Assembly: GCA_937907485.1 (NCBI GenBank)
Contig: CALESR010000311.1
Location: forward strand, 1-29,447
Reading direction: 5' to 3'
DNA from: an uncultured Paracoccaceae bacterium
GTDB lineage: Bacteria > Pseudomonadota > Alphaproteobacteria > Rhodobacterales > Rhodobacteraceae
DNA: 29,447 bases
Below are positions 7,467-14,755 of this stretch, piece after piece; position 1 is the first letter of the stretch, and each line of letters begins with the position of its first letter. The translations under genes and the position numbers were made by a program. The notes beneath the pieces were generated by a model. That model made no database searches. It saw nothing but the letters and a program-made list of their open reading frames with translations, and had not been told where the DNA came from.

Positions 7467-8438
7467 TCAGGGCAGCACCTCGGGGTTGACCACATGCACG
7501 GGTGCACCCTCGGCAAAGGCGGTGACCAGTCCATAGGCGTCAGCGAACTGGCGGTCCAGTTCCTCTTCGGTGACGAAACCGATATGCGGCGAGGCCGTGA
7601 CGCGCGGGTGATGCGCCAGCGCGTCGGCAGGGTCGCGCAAGGGCTCGGTGTCAAAGACATCGATCGCCACACGGCCCGGCCGCCCGGCCTGCACCGCGGC
7701 CAACAGCGCACCGGGTTCAACCAACGAGGCGCGTGAGGTGTTCACAAAGATCGCGCTGGGCCGCATCGCCGCCAGATCGGCGGCGGTAATCAGCCCTTTT
7801 GTCTGCGCATTGGCGCGCACATGAACCGAGACCACATCGCTTTGCGCAAAAAAATCCTGACGGCTGGCGGCGACCGCCTCGCCATCGGCAAGCGCCCGCG
7901 CCCGGCCCTGATCCGAGCCCCACCAGACCACCTGCATCCCAAGCGCCCGCGCATAAACCGCCACCTGCCGGGCAATCCGGCCATAGCCGTAAAGCCCCAT
8001 TTGCCGCCCGGCCAGAGTGCGCCCCGGCGCACCCTGCCACAGCCCGGCCTTCAACCGCGCGTTTTGCGCCAGCAGATCACGCGCGGCGGCCAACATCAGC
8101 AGCAACGTCAGTTCCGCCGTGGCCACCGACGGCCCGCCCGCGCTGAGGTTCGAGCAGAATGTCACGCCGTGCCGCGTGCAGGCCGCGACATCGACATGCG
8201 GATGCACGCCACGCATGGCGATCAACCGCAGGTTCGGCAGCCGCTGCAGCAGCGCGTCGGTGATCGGCGTGCGCTCGCGAAACAGCACCAGTGCCTCGGC
8301 GTCGCGCAGCCGGTCGCCCAGCGCTGCGGGATCGGGGCAATGGTCGGTGTGGATCGTCACCTCATGCCCGGCCAGACGCGAAAACGAGGGCAACCCGCGC
8401 AGGGTGTCGTGCCAGTCGTCGAGGATGTGAACCTTCAT
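7467..8438 (-). CDS. D-2-hydroxyacid dehydrogenase family protein (NAD-dependent)
   Basis: This 323-residue cytoplasmic oxidoreductase has the two-domain 2-hydroxyacid dehydrogenase layout. The dinucleotide motif GYGRIA is at residues 151-156, and the catalytic residues are Arg236 (VNTSRA), Glu265 (DTEPL) and His285 (SPHIGF). The family interconverts 2-oxoacids and D-2-hydroxyacids, as in SerA, glyoxylate reductase or formate dehydrogenase relatives. It lacks a C-terminal ACT domain, so it is not a full-length regulated SerA. The substrate cannot be read from sequence. Its ATG overlaps the AbrB-like gene stop (ATGA), so it is probably made together with that transporter and may act on its substrate. 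Confidence 0.9.
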   Translation of the reverse strand: MKVHILDDWHDTLRGLPSFSRLAGHEVTIHTDHCPDPAALGDRLRDAEALVLFRERTPITDALLQRLPNLRLIAMRGVHPHVDVAACTRHGVTFCSNLSAGGPSVATAELTLLLMLAAARDLLAQNARLKAGLWQGAPGRTLAGRQMGLYGYGRIARQVAVYARALGMQVVWWGSDQGRARALADGEAVAASRQDFFAQSDVVSVHVRANAQTKGLITAADLAAMRPSAIFVNTSRASLVEPGALLAAVQAGRPGRVAIDVFDTEPLRDPADALAHHPRVTASPHIGFVTEEELDRQFADAYGLVTAFAEGAPVHVVNPEVLP

Positions 8439-9496
8439 TTCTGTCCCTTTCGTCCGGCCCCCACCAGCCGCGCCGCGATGGGCGCGCCCGAAATCACCAG
8501 CAAAATCCGGGTCAGGTGATGCACCACGACATAGCCCAGATCGGCGCCTGCGACGATGGCCAGCACTGTCATCTCGGCCTGCCCGCCGGGGGCAAAGGCC
8601 AGAAAAGCCTCGACCGCCGGGGCAAGGCCCAGTTGATAGACCACCTCGGACATCAGCGCCGCAAGCGCCGCCAGCAGCAACACGAATCCCACCCCGGCCA
8701 ACACGTCGCGACGCAGTTCCAGCAAGGTGATGCCGGTATAGCCGACGCCAATCGCTGCACCGATGAAGAACTGCGCCACCAGAATCGCCTCGGCCGGTGG
8801 GCGGTGATGGATCAGGCCTGACAGCGACAGCACCCCAGTCAGCACCAGCGGGCCCAGAATCGAGGCGCCGAACATGCCGATGCGCTCGCCACCCTTCCAG
8901 CCGATCAGCGCGGCGGCGGCCATCAGCGTCATCTCGTGCAGCGGCAGGTCGCGGGCGGGTTCCCCGATCGGCTGGGTCAGCGAGGCACCGAACAACTGCG
9001 TCATCAAGATCGGCGCCAGCGTGACGATCACCAGAACGCGCGTCGCGTGGATCAGCGACAGCGTGCGCCCGTTGCCGCCCGCCTCGGTGCCAAAGACCAC
9101 CATGTCCTGCAGGCCGCCCGGCATCGCCGCATACCAGGCCGTCGCCGCATCATAGCCGCAGACGCGGCGAAAGAACGGCACACCGACGAGGCCAATCAGC
9201 CCGATATAGATCGGAATCAGCGCGACCGAGGCCAGCATCGACGGCAGTTGAGCCAGCACCGCCGGGGTCAGCGCGGCGCCCACGGCCACGCCCAGAATGG
9301 TGCGCGCGCCAATACCGATCTGTCCGGCACTGCGCAGCGGCAGCCCGGCCAGCGCAGCGGCCAGACAGGCGAACATCGGGCCAAAAAGAAAGGGCAGCGG
9401 CATCTGTATCAGCCAGAACAGCCCTGCCCCCAGCGCCGAAAGGGCCAGCGTCAGCAAGGTGCGCGCCCAGGGCGGCAGGGTGGACAGCATCGGCAT
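8435..9496 (-). CDS. AbrB family membrane protein (putative transporter, PF05145)
   Basis: A 353-residue integral membrane protein with about ten hydrophobic segments arranged as two similar halves. Characteristic AbrB-family wording includes FLFGPMFACLAAALAG, GVAVGAALTP, YAAMPGGLQDMVVFGTEAG in the first half and FAPGGQAEMTVLAIVAGADLGYVVVHHL in the second. The family was once annotated as ammonia monooxygenase; that name is misleading, and members are now regarded as membrane proteins of unknown, probably transport, function. ATG 9496 gives the normal family length. Longer in-frame versions extend over the divergent gntR gene. It is the first gene of a three-gene coupled unit and probably under GntR control. 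Confidence 0.88.
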   Translation of the reverse strand: MPMLSTLPPWARTLLTLALSALGAGLFWLIQMPLPFLFGPMFACLAAALAGLPLRSAGQIGIGARTILGVAVGAALTPAVLAQLPSMLASVALIPIYIGLIGLVGVPFFRRVCGYDAATAWYAAMPGGLQDMVVFGTEAGGNGRTLSLIHATRVLVIVTLAPILMTQLFGASLTQPIGEPARDLPLHEMTLMAAAALIGWKGGERIGMFGASILGPLVLTGVLSLSGLIHHRPPAEAILVAQFFIGAAIGVGYTGITLLELRRDVLAGVGFVLLLAALAALMSEVVYQLGLAPAVEAFLAFAPGGQAEMTVLAIVAGADLGYVVVHHLTRILLVISGAPIAARLVGAGRKGQK

Positions 9497-9508
9497 GGCG
9501 CGACTCGA

Positions 9509-9537
9509 TTGACCTTGGTTGCGTCCGATTGTATACC
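9509..9537 (+). promoter_or_regulatory. promoter of gntR, giving a near-leaderless transcript
   Basis: TTGACC (9509-9514) and TATACC (9532-9537) are exactly 17 bases apart. A transcript starting about seven bases past the -10 would begin only about four bases before the gntR ATG at 9548. No Shine-Dalgarno is present. The -10 coincides with the TTGTATAC operator-like box. Confidence 0.5.
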
Positions 9538-9549
9538 TTTGGACACAAT
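9528..9549. promoter_or_regulatory. candidate GntR/FCD operator
   Basis: Half-sites ATTGTATACC and GGACACAAT face each other over 22 bases in the divergent gap, with matching outer ATTGT/ACAAT arms. TTGTATAC resembles the TTGTATACAA type of site bound by several FCD-subfamily GntR proteins. It covers the -10 of gntR and reaches its start codon, which suits autorepression and control of the divergent transporter operon. The binding protein is inferred from position. Confidence 0.5.
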
Positions 9550-10225
9550 GCGCAAGACACCCGCCCAGGACCACCCCGCCGACCTGCCTCAGGGCCAGGA
9601 TGCCTATCGTCGTCTGGTGGCGGAAATCCGCACGGGCGCCCTGAAACCCGGCGACCGCCTGCTGGAGACCGACCTTGCCGAACGGCTGGGCATCAGCCGC
9701 ACCCCGGTGCGCGAAGCGATCCGCCAACTCGAAGCCGACGGGCTGGTCACCCATGCGCCAAGGCAAGGCGCCACGGTGCGCAGCCTCGATTCCGGCGAAG
9801 TGACCGAACTCTATGAAATGCGCGGTGTGCTCGAAGGCACGGCTGCGCGGCTGGCAGCGCGGGTCGCCTCGCCGGTGGAACTGGCAGAACTCGCCGCTCT
9901 CAACGCCGAGATGATCGCCGCACGCGGCGATGCGCCGCGGATGTATGATCTGAACCGGCAGTTCCATGCCGCTCTGCTGGCGGCAGCGCGCAACCGTTAT
10001 CTGGCGCGCTCGGTCGCGGGGCTGCAAAAGACGCTGCTGATCCTCGGCCCCTCGACCTTGTCCGAATCCGACCGCGCCGAGGCCGCCGGGCGCGAGCATG
10101 AGGCCGTTCTGGCTGCGCTGCGCCTGCGCGACGAGGACAGCGCCGAGGCGGCGATGCGGGCGCATGTGACGGCTGCCCATGCAACGCGACTACGCCAGTT
10201 CCGCAACCGGGCCGAGCCCGAATAG
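9548..10225 (+). CDS. GntR family transcriptional regulator, FCD subfamily
   Basis: This 225-residue regulator has a GntR winged helix in residues about 18-80, including GALKPGDRLLETDLAERLG and SRTPVREAIRQLEADGLV. An FCD ligand-binding domain follows (EMRGVLEGTAARLAA, NRQFHAALL, REHEAVLAAL). In many FCD proteins an Asp stands where this protein has Asn in NRQFH; Asn also occurs in the family. FCD regulators usually sense small organic acids and repress adjacent catabolic or transport genes. It is divergent from the AbrB-dehydrogenase-TauE unit, which is the likely target. ATG 9548 has no Shine-Dalgarno but lies just after a good promoter. Confidence 0.92.
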   Translation: MRKTPAQDHPADLPQGQDAYRRLVAEIRTGALKPGDRLLETDLAERLGISRTPVREAIRQLEADGLVTHAPRQGATVRSLDSGEVTELYEMRGVLEGTAARLAARVASPVELAELAALNAEMIAARGDAPRMYDLNRQFHAALLAAARNRYLARSVAGLQKTLLILGPSTLSESDRAEAAGREHEAVLAALRLRDEDSAEAAMRAHVTAAHATRLRQFRNRAEPE

Positions 10226-10286
10226 CGCCGCCCACTCGCCCCCGCCGCACCCGCGTGCTAGGCCGGGGCAAAGCCGAGGGCGCGCG

Positions 10287-11210
10287 ATGCTGGACATCTT
10301 TCTGACCACCCTGCCGATCTATCTGATGATCCTTGTCGGCTTTGCCTCGGTGCGCTCCGGCTATCTGGACGCCGCGCTGATCGGCGCGCTCAGCCAGTTC
10401 ACCCTGAAGATCGCGCTGATTGCGCTGATTTTTTCCGCCATCGCCCTGCCGCGCGATTCATCGCTGAACACCCCTTTCTTGGCGGCCTATCTGGCGGGCT
10501 CGCTGGCGACGCTGGGGGTCGGCTTTGCACTTGTGCGGCTGGCGCTGCGCCAGCCCGCGCCGGACGGCTGGGTGCTGGCGATGGGCATGGCCTGTTCCAA
10601 CAGCGGGTTTCTGGGCTTTCCCATCGCCTCGCTGGTCTTTGGCCAGGATGGCGCGGTGGTCTTTGCCATGACGATGACGGTTGAAAACGCAGTGATGCTG
10701 CCCTTGGCCGTGTTGCTGGCCGGGGCGGCGGGGCAAGGCGGTCGGCTGGGCGCGTTGCTGGCACAGGCCGGGCGGCGGATCGTCACGAACCCCTTGATGA
10801 TCGCCGTGACGCTGGCACTGCTGGTGCGGGTCAGCGGTCTGCCCTTGGGCGCGCCGATCAGCCGCACGATCACCATGTTGAGCGCCGCGGCGGCGCCGGT
10901 GGCCCTGTTCGTCATCGGCGCGGCGATGGCACAGGCGCGGGTCGGCGGCCATTGGCGACGCGTCGGGGCCGTCAGCCTTGGCAAGCTGGCGCTGCATCCG
11001 GCCTTGGTGGCGCTGGCGTTGTTCACCGTGCCCGGTGTGCCGCCCGCGTTGATCCCGGTCGGCATCCTGTTCGCCGCAGTGCCGATGCTGACGATCTACC
11101 CCTTGCTGGCAGCTCCCTTTGGGCTTGGTGCGGTGGCCTCGACGGCATTGATCGTCTCGACAGGGCTGTCGGTGCTGACGGTCTCGGCGGTGCTGGCGCT
11201 GATGCTCTAG
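10287..11210 (+). CDS. AEC (auxin efflux carrier) family transporter
   Basis: A 307-residue membrane protein with about ten hydrophobic segments in the 5+5 AEC fold (PF03547). Visible signs are the start MLDIFLTTLPIYLMILVGF, the central MACSNSGFLGFPI motif with its Asn-Ser-Gly-Phe core, and the end APFGLGAVASTALIVSTGLSVLTVS. Bacterial AEC proteins such as MdcF and MleP carry malonate, malate or similar organic acids; the substrate here is unknown. ATG 10287 has GAGGG upstream. It lies 61 bases after gntR on the same strand and could be co-transcribed with it. The peroxidase gene follows after 53 bases. Confidence 0.9.
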   Translation: MLDIFLTTLPIYLMILVGFASVRSGYLDAALIGALSQFTLKIALIALIFSAIALPRDSSLNTPFLAAYLAGSLATLGVGFALVRLALRQPAPDGWVLAMGMACSNSGFLGFPIASLVFGQDGAVVFAMTMTVENAVMLPLAVLLAGAAGQGGRLGALLAQAGRRIVTNPLMIAVTLALLVRVSGLPLGAPISRTITMLSAAAAPVALFVIGAAMAQARVGGHWRRVGAVSLGKLALHPALVALALFTVPGVPPALIPVGILFAAVPMLTIYPLLAAPFGLGAVASTALIVSTGLSVLTVSAVLALML

Positions 11211-11263
11211 CATTGCTTGCAGGCACCACGCATGAGACGTTGGCGCTAACGGAGGGGTGTGCG

Positions 11264-12586
11264 ATGGAGCGATTCGCGGGGATAGCGCTGCTGCTGGCGG
11301 CGAGTGGTGGACAAGCCGCGGCGCAGATACCGCTGCCGCCACCGCTGAGTGACGCCGATTTCCGCCCGGTCAACGCCGCCGAGGCGGCGCTGGGGCAGTT
11401 GCTGTTCTATGACCCGATCCTGTCAGGCAACCACGAGGTCGCCTGCGCTACCTGTCACCATCCCGCCTTTGGCACCGGCGACGGGTTGTCGCTGGGGCTG
11501 GGCGACGGCGGCACAGGACTGGGGCCTGACCGCCGCGCCGACCCAGCCAATCCGCCCGAGCAACGTATTCCGCGGAATGCTCAGGCGCTGTGGAATCTGG
11601 GCGCGCTGGAGTATGCCTCGCTGTTCCATGACGGGCGGGTCGAGATCGACGTCACTCGGCCTGGTGGCATGCGCACGCCGCTCGACGAAGACATGATGCA
11701 GGGTTTTGCCAGCATGCTGTCGGCGCAGACGATGTTCCCCGTGCTGTCACCCGATGAAATGGCCGGGCATTATTCCGAAAACCCGATCGCGCAGGCGGTG
11801 CGGCTGGGGATCATCACCGGCGAGGGCGGCGCCTGGGATCTGATCGCCCTGCGGGTGGCGGGCATTCCGGCCTATGCGCAGGACTTTGCCGAGGTTTACC
11901 CTGAAATCGCGGCAGGTCGGCCGATTGCCTTTACCGACATCTCGAACGCCATCGCCGCCTTCATGGAGTTCGAGTTCCGCTCGGACACTGCCCCCTTTGA
12001 TGCCCTGTTGCGCGGGCAGGCCGCGTTGGAGCCTTTGGCCGCGACAGGCCTGACGCTGTTTTATGGCGCGGCGGGATGTGCGGACTGCCATTCCGGCCCC
12101 TTCCTGACCGACCACGGCTTTCACGCCATGGCCGCGCCCCAATTAGGGCCGGGCAAGGGCGCGCGATTCGAAACCCATGCCCGCGACGAGGGGCGGTTCC
12201 GCGTCACCGGCGATCCGGCCGACTGGTATGCGTTCCGAACCCCGGCCCTGCGCAATGTCGCACTGACCGCGCCTTATGGCCACGCGGGCGCCCATGCGAC
12301 GCTGGAGAGTTTCCTGCGCGACCATACCACGGGCCGCGCCGTTCTGGCCTATGACCGCGCGCAGGCCGTGCTGCCCGCACTGCCGGTGCAGGACTGGCGG
12401 GTGCTCGACGATGCGGCGCAGACCGAGGCCATCGCCGCCGCCGCCACGCCCGGCTTTCAGCCCGACACCGAACAGATCGCCGCGCTGGTGGCGTTTCTCG
12501 GCACGCTCACCGATCCGGTGGCAGTGACCGGCCGGCTGGGCGTGCCCGCTGCGGTTCCCAGCGGGCTGCCCGTGCCGAACCCCTGA
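11264..12586 (+). CDS. MauG/CcpA-type di-haem cytochrome c peroxidase, exported
   Basis: The 440-residue product starts with a signal peptide (residues about 1-21, ending AAA before QIPLP) and carries two haem c sites: C61-ATCH and C272-ADCH. The C-terminal RTPALRNVALTAPYGHAG stretch is typical of bacterial cytochrome c peroxidases and MauG relatives. Such proteins act in the periplasm, reducing hydrogen peroxide or, in MauG, modifying a partner protein. No amine dehydrogenase (mau) genes are in the window, so a specific MauG role is not supported. ATG 11264 has a good GGAGGGG site. It is convergent with pobA, with a 6-base gap. Confidence 0.9.
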   Translation: MERFAGIALLLAASGGQAAAQIPLPPPLSDADFRPVNAAEAALGQLLFYDPILSGNHEVACATCHHPAFGTGDGLSLGLGDGGTGLGPDRRADPANPPEQRIPRNAQALWNLGALEYASLFHDGRVEIDVTRPGGMRTPLDEDMMQGFASMLSAQTMFPVLSPDEMAGHYSENPIAQAVRLGIITGEGGAWDLIALRVAGIPAYAQDFAEVYPEIAAGRPIAFTDISNAIAAFMEFEFRSDTAPFDALLRGQAALEPLAATGLTLFYGAAGCADCHSGPFLTDHGFHAMAAPQLGPGKGARFETHARDEGRFRVTGDPADWYAFRTPALRNVALTAPYGHAGAHATLESFLRDHTTGRAVLAYDRAQAVLPALPVQDWRVLDDAAQTEAIAAAATPGFQPDTEQIAALVAFLGTLTDPVAVTGRLGVPAAVPSGLPVPNP

Positions 12587-12592
12587 GTGACC

Positions 12593-13783
12593 TCAGAACG
12601 GCAGGCCGACGTAGTTTTCCGCCAGCGAAGTCATCGCTGCCTCGCTGCTGAAAAGATAGGCCAGATCGGTTTCCTGCAGCTTCTGGTCATAGGTCAGGCT
12701 GTCCGGGAAGGTGTGCAGCATCGTCGTCATCCACCAGCTAAAGCGCTGCGCCTTCCAGACCCGCGCCAGCGCCTTGGCGGAATACTGCTCCAGACCGGTG
12801 TCGTCGCCCTTCAGGTAATGCGCCACCATCGCGTGATAGAGGTAATAGATGTCCGACGCGGCCGAGTTAAGCCCGCGCGCCCCGGTCGGCGGCACGATAT
12901 GCGCGGCATCCCCCGCCAGGAAGAGATTGCCCCAGCGCATCGGCTCGGCAACAAAACTGCGCAGCGGTGCGATGGATTTTTCGATCGACGGGCCGGTTTG
13001 CAGCCGCGCGGCGACTTCGGCGGGCAGGCGCTTTTTCAACTCGTCCCAAAAGGCCTCGTCCGACCAATCCTCGACGGTGTCGCTCAGCGGCACCTGGATG
13101 TAGTAGCGGCTGAGCACCTGAGAGCGCAGCGAGCACAGGGCAAAACCGCGGTCATGCTTGGCATAGATCAGTTCCGGGTTGACCGGCTTGGTGCGGCTCA
13201 GCACACCCAGCCAGCCAAAGGGATAGACCTTTTCGTATTCGCGCAGCACGTCCTTGGGGATCGCCTTGCGGCTGGGGCCGTGAAAACCATCAGCGCCGAT
13301 CACATAATCGCAGTCGATGCGGATGATCTCGTCCCCCGCGCGATAGGTCACCCAAGGCTTGCCCGCGGTGTTCAGATCATGCAGCGCGACGTCCTCGACA
13401 TTGTGGATCACCACGCCGTTCATCTTGGCCCGTGCGTCATAAAGATCGCGCGTCAATTCGGTCTGGCCGTAAACCACCACCGAAGAGCCGCCCGAGTATT
13501 TGTGCAGATCGACCCGGCTGAGCGCGCCGTTGTCGCTGATCTCGAAGCCGTCGTGGATCTCGCCCTCGCGGTCCATGCGTTCGCCGCACTGGGCCTCGCG
13601 CATCAATTCGGCAAAGCCGTGCTCCAGCACACCGGCGCGGATGCGGCCAAGCACATAGTCGCGGCTGTGCTTTTCCAGCACGATGGTGTCGATGCCCTTC
13701 AGGTGCAAAAGCTGGCTCAACATCAGGCCCGAAGGGCCGCCGCCGATGATGCAGACCTGTGTCTTGGTGGTTCCGGTATTCAT
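12593..13783 (-). CDS. pobA: 4-hydroxybenzoate 3-monooxygenase
   Basis: PobA is an FAD- and NADPH-dependent hydroxylase that converts 4-hydroxybenzoate to protocatechuate. The 396-residue protein (family about 394) has the FAD motif GGGPSG at residues 14-19, RIRAGVLEHG at about 47-56, the DG motif GADGFHGPSR at 163-172 and GDAAHIVPPTGARGLN at 291-306. The ATG at 13783 has a strong GGAGGAAG site. A longer in-frame version overlaps the divergent regulator and lacks similarity. The divergent AraC-type gene is its probable activator. The pca genes for protocatechuate cleavage are not in this window. Confidence 0.97.
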   Translation of the reverse strand: MNTGTTKTQVCIIGGGPSGLMLSQLLHLKGIDTIVLEKHSRDYVLGRIRAGVLEHGFAELMREAQCGERMDREGEIHDGFEISDNGALSRVDLHKYSGGSSVVVYGQTELTRDLYDARAKMNGVVIHNVEDVALHDLNTAGKPWVTYRAGDEIIRIDCDYVIGADGFHGPSRKAIPKDVLREYEKVYPFGWLGVLSRTKPVNPELIYAKHDRGFALCSLRSQVLSRYYIQVPLSDTVEDWSDEAFWDELKKRLPAEVAARLQTGPSIEKSIAPLRSFVAEPMRWGNLFLAGDAAHIVPPTGARGLNSAASDIYYLYHAMVAHYLKGDDTGLEQYSAKALARVWKAQRFSWWMTTMLHTFPDSLTYDQKLQETDLAYLFSSEAAMTSLAENYVGLPF

Positions 13784-13871
13784 GTGCTTCCTCCACAGCT
13801 TTTGGCCAAACTGCCAGCCACGGGGCATCGAGGGAATGGACCGCGCTGCGGATTTCTTGTACGATTCGAAC

Positions 13872-14744
13872 ATGACACAGTCAGCCCCCCATCCCCCGCA
13901 TGTGCCGACCTACAACCTGTTTGGCGAGGTCGGCGATCTGCCCGACGTCGTGCATTGCGAAACGATCGAGGCCCGCTCGCGGCTGCATGACTGGGAGTTG
14001 GCGGCGCACCGCCATCCGCGGCTGCATCAGGTGTTGCTGCTGGAAGCGGGTCAGGGGACCCTGCTGCTCGAAGGCCTGCGCCACCCCCTGCCGCCCGAAA
14101 CGCTGGTCAATGTGCCCATGGGTGTGGTGCATGGCTTCAGCTTTCAGCCCGGCACGCGCGGATTGGTGGTGACCTTTGCGGCCGAGATGCTGGACCAGAC
14201 GTTGCGTCCCGGCGAGGGGCTGCGCGAAGTCCTGGCGCAACCGGCGATCCTGCCTGCCGAGGGCGAGGCCGCGCAGACAATGGCCCGGCTCTCGGCAGGC
14301 TTTGCCAGCCGCAGCTATGGACGGGCGCAGATCCTGCGGTCCTTGGCCGGTCTTCTGCTTGGACAGATCGCGCGGACCATCGTCGAAACCGGCGTCACCG
14401 GGGAACGCCGCGCGGCCCCCGATCTGGTCGCGCGGTTTGAAGAATTGCTCGACGCGCATCTGCTGGAACACTGGAGCGTCACCGACTATGCCGCCGCACT
14501 GGCCGTCAGCGCGGCGCATCTCAGCCGCCTGACCCGAGCCGCCCGCGGCCGCCCGGCCTCGCGGCTGATCGAGGACCGGCTGATCCGCGAGGCACGGCGT
14601 AATCTGGTGTTCACCAACCTGCCGGTCTCGCGCATTGCCTATGCGCTGGGGTTCGATGACCCGGCCTATTTCACCCGCGTCTTCACCCGCGCCACCGGCT
14701 TGTCGCCGCGCTCCTTTCGCCAGCGCCTTGACCAGCAGGCCTAG
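13872..14744 (+). CDS. pobR: AraC family regulator, probable PobR activator of pobA
   Basis: A 290-residue regulator with an N-terminal cupin-like effector domain (HRHPRLHQVLLLEAGQG, residues about 46-62, and VPMGVVHGF) and a C-terminal AraC/XylS double helix-turn-helix in residues about 185-290. The latter includes WSVTDYAAALAVSAAHLSRL and ISRIAYALGFDDP-like wording (VSRIAYALGFDDPAYFTRVF, then TGLSPRSFR). It is divergent from pobA with an 88-base gap, the standard pobA-pobR arrangement in several alphaproteobacteria and pseudomonads. ATG 13872 gives the normal length; an upstream in-frame ATG at 13836 would add 12 unsupported residues. It ends 11 bases before the convergent Tm-1-like gene. 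Confidence 0.85.
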   Translation: MTQSAPHPPHVPTYNLFGEVGDLPDVVHCETIEARSRLHDWELAAHRHPRLHQVLLLEAGQGTLLLEGLRHPLPPETLVNVPMGVVHGFSFQPGTRGLVVTFAAEMLDQTLRPGEGLREVLAQPAILPAEGEAAQTMARLSAGFASRSYGRAQILRSLAGLLLGQIARTIVETGVTGERRAAPDLVARFEELLDAHLLEHWSVTDYAAALAVSAAHLSRLTRAARGRPASRLIEDRLIREARRNLVFTNLPVSRIAYALGFDDPAYFTRVFTRATGLSPRSFRQRLDQQA

Positions 14745-14755
14745 CGGGCCGTGGT

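Noticed and set aside
8435..9496. Ammonia monooxygenase
   Set aside because: This is an old misleading label for the AbrB membrane family; no metal-binding or Amo subunit features are present.
9497..10180. N-terminal extension of the AbrB-family gene
   Set aside because: The extra residues run antisense through gntR and have no membrane or family character; ATG 9496 gives the normal length.
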